Assembly: GCF_034702125.1 (NCBI RefSeq)
Contig: NC_085870.1
Span: 3,751,571-3,815,570 of the forward strand
Source: Engraulis encrasicolus
Taxonomy: Eukaryota; Chordata; Actinopteri; Clupeiformes; Engraulidae
DNA length: 64,000 nucleotides
Reading direction: 5' to 3'
Part shown: piece by piece, positions 12,431-23,987 of the stretch
Layout: every line of letters starts with the position of its first letter
How positions within the stretch are numbered: the stretch's first letter is position 1
Notes under the pieces: model-generated
What the model was told of the DNA's origin: nothing
What the model saw: only the letters and a program-made list of their open reading frames with translations
The model's database searches: none
Made by a program: the position numbers and the translations under genes

Positions 12431-13657
12431 CAGTTTTTCTCGATTGGTTTGGCTAATTTCTTGAAACTGAGATGACATTCCTATAACCATTGGGTCATTT
12501 GGCCAAATATTCTTACACTTCTGCACAACAGTTCAGATAACTAGCAAAATGTCATATACCTCCCAAAACACCTCATTCTTGCATCAGCACTAAACCGTCT
12601 CACATATAAATAGTCAGTACCATCAAAATGGCATAGATCCTTCTCAATTGCTTTGGCTCATTTGCATTCATTTAGTCCTTCTGTCAAAATAAACTGGATG
12701 GTTCAGCATAACTACATGGATCCTCATCACTCGCTCATATCACCCCCAAAACAGTTTACCCATGTGTCAAAACTAAATTTCTTCCCCACATATATCATCA
12801 GTACCCCCAAAATACATTGTCCCTTTGCCATTGTGTAAGCACTGCCAGTCAAATTGGTTAGGTGTTTTATCTACGTTCAGCTAACAGATTTCGACTATGT
12901 ATAAATGAAAAAGTGAGTGAAACCATTGAAGTTTGACAACACAGATAATTTACCAAGGACATTTTTCAGTAACTTTCTTTACTGTAAATTCATATACAGA
13001 AAGTAATGCCCATATATCACAGGTTTCTCATGGGTTTGGCTCATTTCTCAAAACAGAGATAACATTCTCAAAATAACATGGACAAATGCCAAAGCAACTA
13101 GCAATTGTTCAAAACAGAATGTCGTTTGAAAAAATGTCATGAAATTAGCCAAATAACAGAGGAAACTGTAGTATACACGGTTGTAAAATTATTTTCTACT
13201 AACTAGTAAAGTTACAATACCATCTGACCTGTTGAACACTGTCATGAATTTACTATGTAATGAAATTCTTAAAATATGATGTCCTTGACTGTTTTGGGAA
13301 TTGCGTAGACCACTTTGCATATGATGACTTACACAATGAAATAATGCTGACGTGTTTTGGAGAGGGCAACCATTAGACTGAGAATTGTCTAATTCGTTTA
13401 GATAAGCAAGGTCAATTTATTTGGAAAATGTGCTGAATGTATGCTGAATGTGTCAACTGAAGGGTATTTGTACATATCCATCTGCAGAGATGTACTAAAC
13501 ATTTGAGACATGTACAAAGCATTTGATATCTGATGAAAGCAATGAAAAATGCCATTCTGTTTTGGGAAATTGCAAGTTGGTTTGGGGATTTGTCTGTGTT
13601 GTTTTGAGAATGTCATCTCAGTTTCGAGAAATTAGCCAAACCAATCGAGAAAAACTG
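12431..13657. mobile_element. TA-flanked DNA element, TIR CAGTTTTTCTCGATTG (copy 2 of 3)
   Basis: The terminal inverted repeat is about 50 bp. It starts CAGTTTTTCTCGATTGG and is nearly perfect at the right end (13609-13657). TA lies on both sides. No transposase is readable. Confidence 0.8.
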
Positions 13658-13975
13658 TAAACATAGGCTCTGCGCAAAGTGGTTGAAGTGGTGTTTTGAT
13701 GAAAGTGGCAGGCGATCACTGTAGATAGTTCAGCAAATACACTTTAGTAAAATGATGTTGTGCAAAATATCCTGCAATCCAATAATGTTTTTAGAAAAAT
13801 GACTCTATATATCATTCAGTAAGTAGTTAGGAAGAACAAACAATGCTGTTGACCTTTGACCTGGATGCTCATGTTGAAACATAAAACACTATAAGCATTT
13901 CCACTACTGAGTAATGACATACAAACCTAATAATTGACACATTTCAATATGGGCAGTACCTCTAAGATGTTTTTA

Positions 13976-14871
13976 CAGTTTTTCTCGATTGCTTACACAC
14001 AATTTTCTGAATCAGTTCTCGAATTCTCAGAACTCTACACACAAATCTCCAAACCTCACACGCAACGGGCAGAACTCTTCACTTCCTCTGAAAAATGCAC
14101 GTCTTGTCTCAAAACAATGTACTCTCTTCTAAAAACCTCATTTTGTTCTCAAATGACATACACGAGCAGTCATTTCACTACACTCTTATGTGAACCATTG
14201 AACACTAATATGCACAAGGTAAAACTCTATACTCAACTTGACACACAGTAGAAACTTATTTTCTTCACTGTTCTACTCACTAAAGAGGGTATTTTTCTGT
14301 AGTAAGATACTGAAATATTGTTTTTAGACTCGGAGTACACAAATGTGTGGCAAAAAATATATTTTACCTATTTTTCTGACATTTTTTAAAAATGTACTAA
14401 TTTATTGTAAAATATTGGGTAACCACATGAAAGTGATCTCTTGTATAACATCTTTTGGAGTTCAAAAACTAAACAAATGTGTTTTCTCACTGCATCCACT
14501 CATGTTTTCATCAATATCACATGCAATGTGTGTCCTTATGGGGTGATGATTTCAGATTGTAAACCGGTATGAAGAGAGTTTGCCCATCTGATGAGGAAGT
14601 GAACATAGGGTGGCAGTTGATTTTAGTATTTTGAATGGCAGTGTGTTCAATGCGACAACCAGGGTTTTTCTTCATGAAAATTGTGTGTAATCCAGAAAAT
14701 TGTGTGTAGTGGTTTGAAGAGAGTGTGTTTTAAAACTGAAATGTGAGTGTAAATAAGGAATAGTGTTTAGTGTTCAGTGACATTGGTTAGGGGAGTTGGG
14801 AAATGGGTGAGATGTTCCGAGAATTGTGTGTGAAGTACCAGAACTTGTGTGGTGGCAATCGAGAAAAACTG
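13976..14871. mobile_element. TA-flanked DNA element, TIR CAGTTTTTCTCGATTG (copy 3 of 3)
   Basis: The left end CAGTTTTTCTCGATTGC is inverted at the right end as GCAATCGAGAAAAACTG, with TA on both sides. The inside is rich in ACTCTNNACAC-type motifs on the left half and their complement (GTGTGTA...GAGTGTG) on the right half, so it is a loose foldback. Confidence 0.8.
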
Positions 14872-14887
14872 TAAGAACGTTTATGAG

Positions 14888-16520
14888 TGATTCTACAATT
14901 CGACTGCGCTTTTAAGTCCATGGATTTTATTTGCCAATTCCACTAACTATTAACGGCACCCAACGATGTTTTGGACATTAGCACACATTTATCTTTCATA
15001 TAATACAGAAAGAGAAGACATAACATTATTTTCCTCTGCAAGAATGAATATTTAATACTGGTTTTTGGACGTTTTCATGCCATTCGTTTTCAAAATGTCA
15101 GATTCAGTCTTCCTATTAGCATGTAAAAAACCTTGTTTTGTCCAAGATCATTGCAAATGTTGATTCACGGTAGTTATCACAATATGACAAAACTGTTAAA
15201 AAAAATCTGTTGTGCTTTCCATTATGCATTAAATTGTCCCAGAAAACTGACCAACGCCATAAAATGTCATTACCTCTTTGGGTGGTGATGTGAAGACTGT
15301 TCCGTAAGTTTTGAGTTCACCTCTTCCATAATTTAAGTCATTATTTTTATGGTCTTAGAGCGGGAAAACTGCCTGTCAACTGTATTTTCAACATAATCAC
15401 AAGAACCTGAATTTGAAATCAAAAGTAGAAAAACACAGACAAAGCGTACAAAGACATGAATTGATTAAGGTGTTTTGGTGGAAGTTCTGAGGTTCTCAGT
15501 TAGCACAACACCCTGAAAATGGCTGAAATGTCAAGCGGTGTCACCGTCAACTGTGTTACGCATCAGCTATGACAGTTGAGGCGGAGTACGTTTTTGCCAA
15601 TTTATCTCCATATTGGTGGACAAACAAAATCATTTGTGTTTTAGGGAGATGGGTTTGTCTGCTCTGTTTTTTCTCCTAAAAAAGTGCCGACTTGTTCTCC
15701 TGCACTGTTGACCGTAACATAGTTGAGTAACACAGTTGACTGTTTTGAAAGTGTTTTTGTGCTATTGGTGTCTTACGTGTTGAAAAAATTCTATGAACAG
15801 ATACTAGGGATTATCTCTGGAGAGGCAAGTCTTGCGTTTGGAGGGTGACTAAATTCAAATCAGACGTTACAGGGATTTATATTGAAAAAAGTGTCTGTCT
15901 GTATCCCAGTGAATCATAAAATCCTACTTATGAAGCTCAACAACCACATTTTCCATATCAGTTGCACAGATTAAAGACAACATTGTTGCTAATGGACATA
16001 AGAACTTTCAAACGTATGTTGTTTCAACTGTGTATAGTATTTTTTACATATGCTTGAAATGACATAGTATTTGTCCATAACACTGTTGACAAAATTACAT
16101 TACATTACATTTCACTTAGCTGACGCTTTCATTTGTTCAAAGCGACTTACAACTATTATTTTTCAGGGTATTGGTTACAGTCCCTGGAGCAATGTGGGGT
16201 TAGGTGCCTTGCTCAAGGGCACTTCAGCCATGGATGGAGGTGTAGGGAGAGGTTGTGGGGGATTCAAACCGGCAACCCCTCGATTGAAAGACCAACTCTC
16301 TAACCACTAGGCCATGGCTGCCCATCAAGCCAAATAATCAAGCAAATGTTCACTTTCATTAAAATATTTAACAAATGATTTAAGATTAAGCTTGGCAATT
16401 TGTTTGTTTAGAAACTTAAAGTATACACTATGGAAACATCTAGGTCATTCATTTTTTTTTTTAAAATACTGCTAATTGACATTTTGCTTTTTCCAAAAGC
16501 GCAGTCGAATCATAGAATCA
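14888..16520. mobile_element. 1.6-kb DNA element with TGATTCTA...GACTGCGCTTTT ends
   Basis: Inverted ends of about 26 bp begin TGATTCTA and end in ATTCGACTGCGCTTTT, with two mismatches. The interior repeatedly carries GTTGAC/GTCAAC motifs (for example about 15376, 15547, 15705, 15737, 16084). A family-1 SINE is inserted at 16095-16323. No target duplication was identified. Confidence 0.65.
16095..16323 (-). mobile_element. tRNA-derived SINE (family 1), minus strand
   Basis: It is the reverse complement of the copy at 2945-3181: ATTACAT tail at the left, AAGCGACTTACA and TTGCTCAAGGGCACTTCAGC in the body, and a head with GATTCAAACCGG and AACCACTAGGCCATGGCTGC at the right. It lies inside the 14888-16520 element. 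Confidence 0.9.
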
Positions 16521-16523
16521 AGG

Positions 16524-17480
16524 CAAGGCAAGGCAAGGCAAGTTTATTTATATAGCGCATTTCATACACAGGTGCAACTCAATGTGCTTCACAAAGTTAA
16601 CAAATGTAAATGAAAGGAAACAGGGAAGAAAGAAGGAAATGAATTAGAGTCAAAAAACATTTAAAACATTAAGATAAAACATAAGGTAAAAATAATAATA
16701 AAATAAAACATAAATAAACATAAAACCTTGAAAAACATAAAAATATAAATATTAATAATAAAAAAGAATGATATGTAATTTAAGCTAGGGGAAAGCATCT
16801 GAGAACAGCTTTGTCTTGAGTCTAGATTTAAAGCTATCAATAGTGGGTGCCTTTTTTACGTCATCTGGAAGCTGGTTCCAAAGCTTTGAAGCATAGAAGC
16901 TAAAGGCTGCCTCTCCACACTTTGGTGTGACTTTTGGAATCACCAGCAAATTCTTCTCCGTTGACCTTAGTGACCAGGGCTGCGTTTCCCAAAAACTCTT
17001 AAGTAGTACTTAAGCCTAAGTAGTACTTAAGTATGAGGGGCCACCTAGGCAATATATCACATCACAAAACTTTTATGCATAGAATAATTTAATAGGCGTA
17101 CATGCAATATTTTTCCTTGTACGCGCAATTAAAATGCTTGTGATAAGTACATGTGTGAGGTAAAATAGAGTAGGCTTAGGCTTAAGTACTACTTAAGAGT
17201 TTTTGGGAAACGCAGCCCTGGTCGGTGCATACAGCTGAAACATATCCAGTAGATATGTGGGTCCCATTCCATTTAATGATTTAAACACAACTAGCATTGC
17301 CTTAAAATCAATTCTGTAGCTTACTGGGAGCCAATGCAGCGATCTTAAAATTGGAGTAATGTGGTCGAACTTCCTTGTCTTTGTAAGAACCCTTGCAGCT
17401 GCATTTTGTACCAGTTGAAGCTGTTTAATGGTCTTATTGGGGAGGCCAGTAAAAAGACTGTTACAGTAATCAACTTAGAA
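16524..17480 (-). mobile_element. 5'-truncated L2-like LINE, minus strand
   Basis: The sequence starts with an (AAGGC)n tail and TTTATTTATATAGCGCATTT, then the reverse complement of the end of an L2-type ORF2 (region around 16790-16960 and 17225-17470). It is only the 3' part and is split by a palindromic MITE at 16972-17223. The retrotransposon is dead. Confidence 0.75.
16972..17223. mobile_element. palindromic MITE with 49-bp perfect arms, nested in the LINE
   Basis: The first 49 bp (starting GACCAGGGCTGCGTTTCCC) are exactly inverted at 17175-17223. The inner part continues with repeated TTAAGTAGTACTTAAG palindromes. The superfamily is uncertain; the AGGGCTGCGTTTCCC-type end recalls fish Harbinger-like MITEs, but I see no clear 3-bp duplication. 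Confidence 0.8.
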
Positions 17481-18141
17481 TTAGAATCAGTCTTATATTT
17501 GCCACAAAGGAAATCAAACAAGTTTCATATTCTCAGATGCAGGCACTGGATGGTCAGAACTGGTGACCATGGAGAACATGACTCCTAAGGAGATTGGTTT
17601 TGCTAATATTTATTAGTGCAATGAAAATTATGGCCCAAAGGGCAATTTGATCTGCTGCAATATCTGTATTATGTGCCCATGAATTTTTAACAACAGTTGT
17701 GACGCTCGCTTGTGACTCTTGCGTGTAAAGTTAATGATTTTTCTCCCTGGTCATTATTCTCCACAATATATAATGAGACAAAGGATGCAGGCACTCAGAT
17801 AATATACGCCGTGGCCTGCAGATTATGCCCACAAAGCACTGTATTCTTAGATCTAAACTTAATTCAAGGTTTTTGAGTTTTTAAATATGATTGAGAATTT
17901 TAAAACAATAATCCTGTAACGCCACAACACGTTAATAATAATAATAAGACTATAGCCTATACCGTATGGAACCCAAACTTTCATAGGCCTATTCTCTCAA
18001 CATTATTTTGAATGTATGGGATAAATAATGATGAATGAATAAATGTTGATAATATGAATAAACAATATGTGGGTACTGTTGAATCGGTTAGTGTGTTTTG
18101 GTACAGAACACATGTGTAAAACCATCTAAAACTAATTTAAC

Positions 18142-18143
<2 letters not shown>
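17481..18143. other. intergenic stretch, no gene seen
   Basis: A/T-rich sequence without recognised genes or complete elements. Confidence 0.4.
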
Positions 18144-18212
<69 letters not shown>

Positions 18213-18245
18213 AAACACATACAAACACACACACACACACACACA
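18144..18245. repeat. (CA)n microsatellite, interrupted
   Basis: About 60 bp of pure CA are followed by an imperfect CA tract. Confidence 0.95.
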
Positions 18246-18359
18246 TACTGCTGCTGGTGTATTTAATAAAACCTTTTTTAATTATTTATTTTCTTCAAAT
18301 GCTACTATTACTATGTCAGAACGCTATAAAGGACTTTTAGAAAAAGCACAACAAAATAC

Positions 18360-18611
18360 CTCCTCTTAATGTATGTTCTCTACAAGTCTTCTGTTGTCCA
18401 GTCTTGCACTTTAAATGTCTGTATGAGCAATGTCTACGTCCATACTGTCTATGTCCATGTATGAGTACTGTCTATGTCTATACTGTCTATGTCCTTACCT
18501 AGATTAGTCTATGTCTGCATGGGAGAGCATGAAACGCAATTTCAAATTCTTTGTATGACCAGTGCATGTAAAGAAATTGACAATAAACTTGACTTGACTT
18601 GACTTGACTTA
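18360..18611 (+). mobile_element. LINE/SINE 3' tail with (TGACT)n
   Basis: The stretch ends AAATTGACAATAAACTTGAC followed by TTGAC repeats, a common teleost retroposon tail. Upstream, a TGTCTATGTCCATACTG-type minisatellite is repeated several times (18425-18515). The family is uncertain. Confidence 0.5.
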
Positions 18612-18844
18612 AAGTGCATGGTAAAGCATTAGACAGTGACAGTGTATAAGTGCCATGGGATAGCCAGAATTACTGTAGGCCTATTTTTTTCTTAAACTGT
18701 CTGCTTTGGAGCATATTGTTCTCCACAACCTGTCATTGGACGTACTTTTCACTGATTTCTTTATTTCATGTAACAAGCCGCTGACAGCAGGGATTCGCTG
18801 CTTCCGAAGCTACATCCTAGGAATGAATTTCATGCAGAATCATT

Positions 18845-18863
18845 CACTGCCCTCTACTGGCCA
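18845..18863 (-). promoter_or_regulatory. CTCF-like motif
   Basis: The reverse complement TGGCCAGTAGAGGGCAGTG fits the vertebrate CTCF core consensus over its full length. This is sequence evidence only. Confidence 0.4.
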
Positions 18864-19833
18864 ATGGTTAGTACCACATGTGCAAGTTCAGTCTTGGTAC
18901 ACACAACATGTCTAAGCCATGCCTGAGTTCTCTACATTTCTTTTCCAGCATTATCTTTGTCATGACCCTCTTCAACTACTCACCCACAAACAAAACAAGG
19001 ATGAATTAAACAGTGAACGAATTAATGACAGAAATATGAATTATCATGACTGTCATACAGAAATACTGTGGATCTGTCACAAAAAAAGAATAAATGTTAA
19101 CAGTTCGTATATTATATTTTTCCTCACAATAACCTATTTATGCATTTCTTTCTCTTTTTTTAAAGAATTGGGCCTGTAGCATGGGTTTCGCCCGTTCAGT
19201 TCTCACCACTGCTTGGTGTGCGGAATGCTCTATCCCGCTCGCTCACTTCCATGAATAAGAGTCTACCCTAGAGACTGAGTAACTAGTTACCATTGAGGAC
19301 ACAGAGGTCATGTCCTCAGTTTTGTTTTCAGTAATGTAAAATTGTATCTATGATGAAAATCGATACATGATCAACAATGACAAATTCAGTCTGTATACGC
19401 CACCCCCATTTATCGTCAAGACAGTGATTAATGAAAACGAACTTAAGAGTTTGACTGAAGTTTTTCACGGCACTCTAAATGTACAGTATGCAGTACAGCA
19501 GGCAGTATTTGACCTCGGTATTTGAAAATGTCTGGTTACGGCCCTGTTTCTGCTTCATATTGGAATTGCAGCCATTCAATCTTCTCAAAGTATATGAGAG
19601 CAGGTATCAGGAGCATTGACTGATGGCGACCAAAAAAAACAGACATATTTTAAAAACCTGAAAGCTCAGACAGATGCAGCAGTTTTTGTAATGGGCTAGT
19701 GATTTAATTCTTATTTTGACATTTGTTTTCCCCTACAACTCTGGGGTTGGATTGAATCACCTGGCAGGCTGCATGAGGCCACTGTAGGGCCCTATGTTTG
19801 ACACTCCTGCTGTACAGGCATAGCCTACATCTT

Positions 19834-19841
19834 TTATTATT

Positions 19842-19890
<49 letters not shown>
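19834..19890. repeat. (TTA)n microsatellite
   Basis: A trinucleotide repeat of about 18 units. Confidence 0.95.
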
Positions 19891-19891
<1 letters not shown>

Positions 19892-20003
19892 GAAGTACAT
19901 CCTTAGCATTGTACATGTGTTCTGTCAAAAGGTGTTGCTTCTACTGAGGTGATTTGGACTCACTGACAAGACACCGGCTCCCTGAACTGTTCCCAGCGGT
20001 GTG

Positions 20004-20017
20004 CTGCCCCCTAGTGG
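20004..20017 (-). promoter_or_regulatory. CTCF-like motif
   Basis: The reverse complement CCACTAGGGGGCAG is an exact match to the commonly quoted CTCF core. Confidence 0.4.
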
Positions 20018-20244
20018 AATATAGGTTTAATGCAAATGTGTGCACTGTTTGCTGTGGTGTTTTGTCACTCACAACGACGTGAGACTTGTACTGGTCTGGA
20101 TAAGTAGACTTACTAACGTGTTAAATCATGAAAATGGGAATGGTGGAGAACATGAAATGGTGACACTGTAGGCTTTGGTTTGTCATTTAGCCTATTGGAC
20201 TGTGGGGACAGTGCAGGGACAGGAGCTCAGGCCTACGCTGCAAG

Positions 20245-20450
20245 TGAAGTGACAGCTCATCTGGGAAACTCCAACTCCCATTGTCATTGTGACACAGTAC
20301 TACACAGCACACAAGTGTACACTGCACACAACAAAATTGCATTTATGCCTTACTCATGCAAGGAGGCAGTCCCCAATGGCGCTGCAGTGCGGCGGGATGG
20401 TACTATGCTCAGGGTACCTCAGTCATAGAGGATGGGGGGAGAGCAATTGT
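20245..20450 (-). mobile_element. tRNA-related SINE (family 2), minus strand
   Basis: It matches the reverse complement of the copy at 4126-4437 from GTCATTGTGACACAG through GTACCATGCTC-like sequence. The head is truncated. Confidence 0.75.
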
Positions 20451-20465
20451 TAAATACGCCATACG

Positions 20466-20491
20466 GCAAAATAACCATACAGTTTCCAGTG

Positions 20492-20580
<89 letters not shown>

Positions 20581-20684
20581 TGTGTCTGTGTCTGTGTCTG
20601 TGTCTGTGTGTCAACAAAGTGTCACCGTGCTGCGAGTCATCAGGGTGTCACCACAATGCACTGGAAACTGTATGGTTATTTTGC
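20466..20684. mobile_element. small foldback: 30-bp perfect inverted repeat enclosing a (GT)n tract
   Basis: The 30-bp arm at 20466-20495 (starting GCAAAATAACCATACAG) is exactly inverted at 20655-20684. The interior is the microsatellite at 20497-20612 and 40 bp more. Confidence 0.75.
20497..20612. repeat. (GT)n then (TGTGTC)n microsatellite
   Basis: About 80 bp of pure GT, then about five TGTGTC units. The overlapping Cys-Val open frames are artefacts. Confidence 0.95.
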
Positions 20685-20975
20685 TCTTGTTACTAAAAAC
20701 AAACAGTTATTATCCTGAAATAACTATGAAATAACTATGAAATTAACATGAAATTACCACCTTAGCGATCCGTAAAGTAAAGTGTTACCTTTTCAGCAGG
20801 TGCAGCTTTTCACAACGGACACTGCTTCTTCACGGTTCACCACGAGGCCTTCATCATGTTTTTCTCAGCATGATTTGTGACTATGGTTTAACATTATTCC
20901 CAAACCATGCAAAAAAAGACATGGTTAACTGTGGGTTTGATGGTTACCCAAAAAAAAACCATGAAAACTTGTTCT

Positions 20976-21348
20976 CAGCCGTGGTGTAATGGTTAGGGAG
21001 TTGAACTGAAGATCACAGAGTTTCAGGTTCCAATCCCCCCCTTACCTCTCCCTACACCCTCCATTAGTGTTTCCACACATCCAGGTTTTTCCTGGATTGT
21101 CCCGGTTTTTAAGGTCTGTCCAGGTAAATGTTTTTTTATAATGCACGTCTTCATATTACCCCATTGAAATAAACACATATCGTTAATGTTTTGCAGTCGC
21201 GCATCAATGTGTCCCGTTTTTTACCACTGAAATGTGGCAACCCTACCCTCCATCCATGGCTGAAGAGGATTGACCCCCGCATTGCTCCAAGGACTGTCAC
21301 TAATATGTGCGTTGGATAAAAAAAGCAGCAGCTAAGTGTAACTTAATG
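20976..21348 (+). mobile_element. tRNA-derived SINE (family 1) split by a hAT MITE
   Basis: The head CAGCCGTGGTGTAATGGTTA and box B region GGTTCCAATCC lie left of 21064. The body resumes at about 21246 with CCTCCATCCATGGCTGAAG and ends near TAAGTGTAACTTAATG. Confidence 0.8.
21065..21245. mobile_element. hAT MITE, 181 bp, nested in a SINE
   Basis: It is flanked by CCCTCCAT at 21057-21064 and 21246-21253, a duplication of SINE sequence. The ends are TAGTGTTTCCACA and (reverse complement) TAGGGTTGCCACA. Confidence 0.85.
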
Positions 21349-21595
21349 AATAATTAGGCTATAAACCGTGGTAAGACCATGGTTAGTTTCCAGAGTAAAA
21401 CCATAGTTAATTTTAAGTTTAAACCATAGTCAAACCATGATTGAATCATAGTAAAAAAAATTGTTTTAATTTTTAAAAAAAAATCTGTGTCAAACCATGC
21501 TCAAAAGAAACATGAAAACCATGGTCTATCATGCATGGTCGATTTTCGTGAGGGCTTACCCATGACTGCCCTGTACTGCCCTACTAGGCCTACTA

Positions 21596-21870
21596 CAAGG
21601 GTTGGGCAAAATAACTTCAAGTGCACAACATGACTAACGTTTCAATGGTTAGACCATCTTCATCTCATTTTAGTTTGGGAGGTTGTATGGCCCAAGTGGA
21701 CCAGCCAGTTGGACAGTCTTCATTAATTGCACATTGCACCAATTAGCAGGGTAAGAGAACAGTTTTGCTCAAAATTTTGAATGCACACAAAATTATGAGT
21801 GACATATCAGTTCAAAAAGGAGAATTTCTTGGTGCGCGTGTAAGGCCAGATTCAGAGACCCCTTTATATG
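21596..21870. mobile_element. Tc1/mariner-derived remnant
   Basis: It shares several blocks with the TA-flanked element at 26336-26621, including AAGTGGACCAGCC, TTAGCAGGGTAAGAG and GTTCAAAAAGGA. It is more decayed and its ends are unclear. Confidence 0.55.
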
Positions 21871-22116
21871 TTCCCGTGTATTTTAACAGAAAATGTGCTG
21901 CTATGGAACATTTCCTTTGCACCTGTCTTTGAGGGAGGTTTCGAAATAGTGAAAACAACAATGGAGAAGAGCCTACCAATGCTGCTGGTTTTTTTATGTC
22001 AAGAGATGCATAGAAAATTCCACTGTACTACAGATGTTAAAATCAACCTGTTTAGAACTTATTGCCCCCCTCTTTATACAGCTCCACTCTGGATTAGATA
22101 CAAGAAGGAGAGCCTG

Positions 22117-23935
22117 TTCAATGATAATAATAATAATAATTGTATTTGTATAGCACTGTGTCATACAAGGCATGTAACTCAAAGTGCTTAACAAATGGGA
22201 AAAAAACATTGTTAGAGATGGATTTAAAAGGAGAGGTATAGAGGAGAGGCAGAAATAGCAGAAAGGCAGAGGAAGAAGAGATAGACAGAGATTGTAGAGT
22301 CACAAGGTCAACGTAGGTTAGGACCAGGATTCTTAGATGCGTGAGGTCCATAGTGGCTGGGCCTATCATAAGTCATAGATAGTCACACAGAGATTGGGCG
22401 CTCAGGTGCGGCCCCTGGTGGCATCAGGGGTGAGGAAAAACTCCCTTTCGCTTGATTCATAGTTTGTAAGGGGAAAAAAAAAGCTCAGTGAGGTCTGAGA
22501 AAAAACCCCTATAGTCAGGAAGAAACCTCAGGCAGAGACCAGCGGCCACCTAGGGGAGCCCCCTGCCAGGGCTGGTTGCGAGTAGTAAGGGCGCTGCGGC
22601 AGCAGGGACACTATGACGCCTTGGCAGCTAGGAGTTGGCAAGGATGAAGAGGTGGGTCTTCAGCTGCTTCTTGAAGGAGTCGACGGAGGTGGCTGATCGG
22701 ATCTCGATGGGGAGGGCGTTCCATCTCTTGGGCGCATAGCAGGCAAACGCGGTGTCGCCGATCTTCTTTTGCGGGGGGGTGGGGGTCCTTAGCAGCTTGG
22801 CATCAGTGGACCTGAGAGCTCGAGCAGGGGCATAAAAAGAGAGCATGTCAGAGATATAACTAGGGGCAAGTCCATTTAATGGTTTAAATACTGTGAGCAG
22901 AATCTTAAAGTCGATTCTGTATGAGACAGGTAACCAGTGCAGGTCTGCCAAGACAGGAGAGATGTGCTCTCTCATTCTGGTTCTTGTTAGGATTCTTGCC
23001 GCAGAATTTTGAATGAGTTGCAATTTGTCAATTATTTTTTTGGGAGACCAGAGAAGAGAGCATTGCAGTAGTCTAGCCTACTGGTGACAAAGGCATGAAT
23101 AAGTTTCTCAGCGTCTTGTTGGGGGGCTAAGCCGCGCACTTTGTTGACATTTCTAAGATGGAAAAAAGCAGATTTTGTTATCTTGTTGATGTGAGGCTCA
23201 AAGCTCAAATCCGAGTCTATGACCACACCTAGGCTAGTAACCTTATCTTTAATGTGCATGCTTAGGTCACCTAGGCTTGAGTGGAGTTTTGCACGTTTTT
23301 TCTTAGGTCCAATGAGCAACACTTTTTATCCTCATTTAATTTTAGGAAGTTACTGTTCATCCAATCTGTGATGGCAGACATGCATTTGGTCAAGGCATGA
23401 ATGGCAGTGGTTTGGCTAGGCTCGACAGAGATATAAAGTTGAGTGTCATCGGCATAGCTATGAAAATCAACATTGTGCTCTCTGATGATGGAGCCCAGGG
23501 GCAACATATAGAGAGAGAAGAGGAGAGGGCCCAAGCAACTACCCTGAGCAACTCCAAAAGGCACATCATACTTGTTGGAGACGTATTCTCCGATGGTGAC
23601 AAAAAACTGCCTTCCTGTAATATATGTTTTGAACCACTCTAAGACGTGGCCGGTCAGTCCTACCCAAGATTCAAGGAGGTCAATTAGTATGTTGTGGTCT
23701 ATCGTGTCAAAGGCGGCACTGAGGTCGAGGAGGATAAGTGCTGAAACTTTGTTAGCGGCAGTGCTGAGCCTAAGATCACTTATTATTTTGGTTAGTGCTG
23801 TTTCGGTGCTATGGTTGGCTCTAAAGCCTGATTGGAATTTTTCCAAGATATCATTCCCAGCCAGATGTAGATTAAGCTGTTTAAATACAACTTTTTCTAG
23901 TACCTTGCTTAAAAGCTTATAAGCTAAAAGTAGCT
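22117..23935 (-). pseudogene. 5'-truncated L2-clade LINE with broken reverse transcriptase ORF
   Basis: Read on the minus strand, three overlapping frames (23846-23271, 23322-23032, 23023-22628) give one interrupted L2-type ORF2. The reverse transcriptase shows motif A (LILLDLSAAFDTIDH), the VAQGSCLGPLLFS block and the catalytic YADD (HSYADDTQLYI). Downstream come the LDYCNALFSG and [16 protein letters not shown] blocks typical of fish L2/CR1-type elements. The endonuclease half is missing and at least two frameshifts break the frame. The untranslated 3' part ends in an ATT repeat at 22117-22140. It is related to the copy at 16524-17480. It would copy its own RNA by target-primed reverse transcription if intact; this copy is dead. 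Confidence 0.9.
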
Positions 23936-23987
23936 TATAATGACTGTCTCAGGATTCTCCCGAAGAGGCCAAGGAGTACCAGAGCAA

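Larger units (their letters stand above)
20865..21545. mobile_element. degenerate element with iterated AACCATGGT motifs
   Basis: AACCATGGT/ACCATGGTT variants recur about fifteen times on both strands, on both sides of a SINE insertion (20880-20975 and 21362-21540). The outer boundaries are approximate. Confidence 0.45.
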
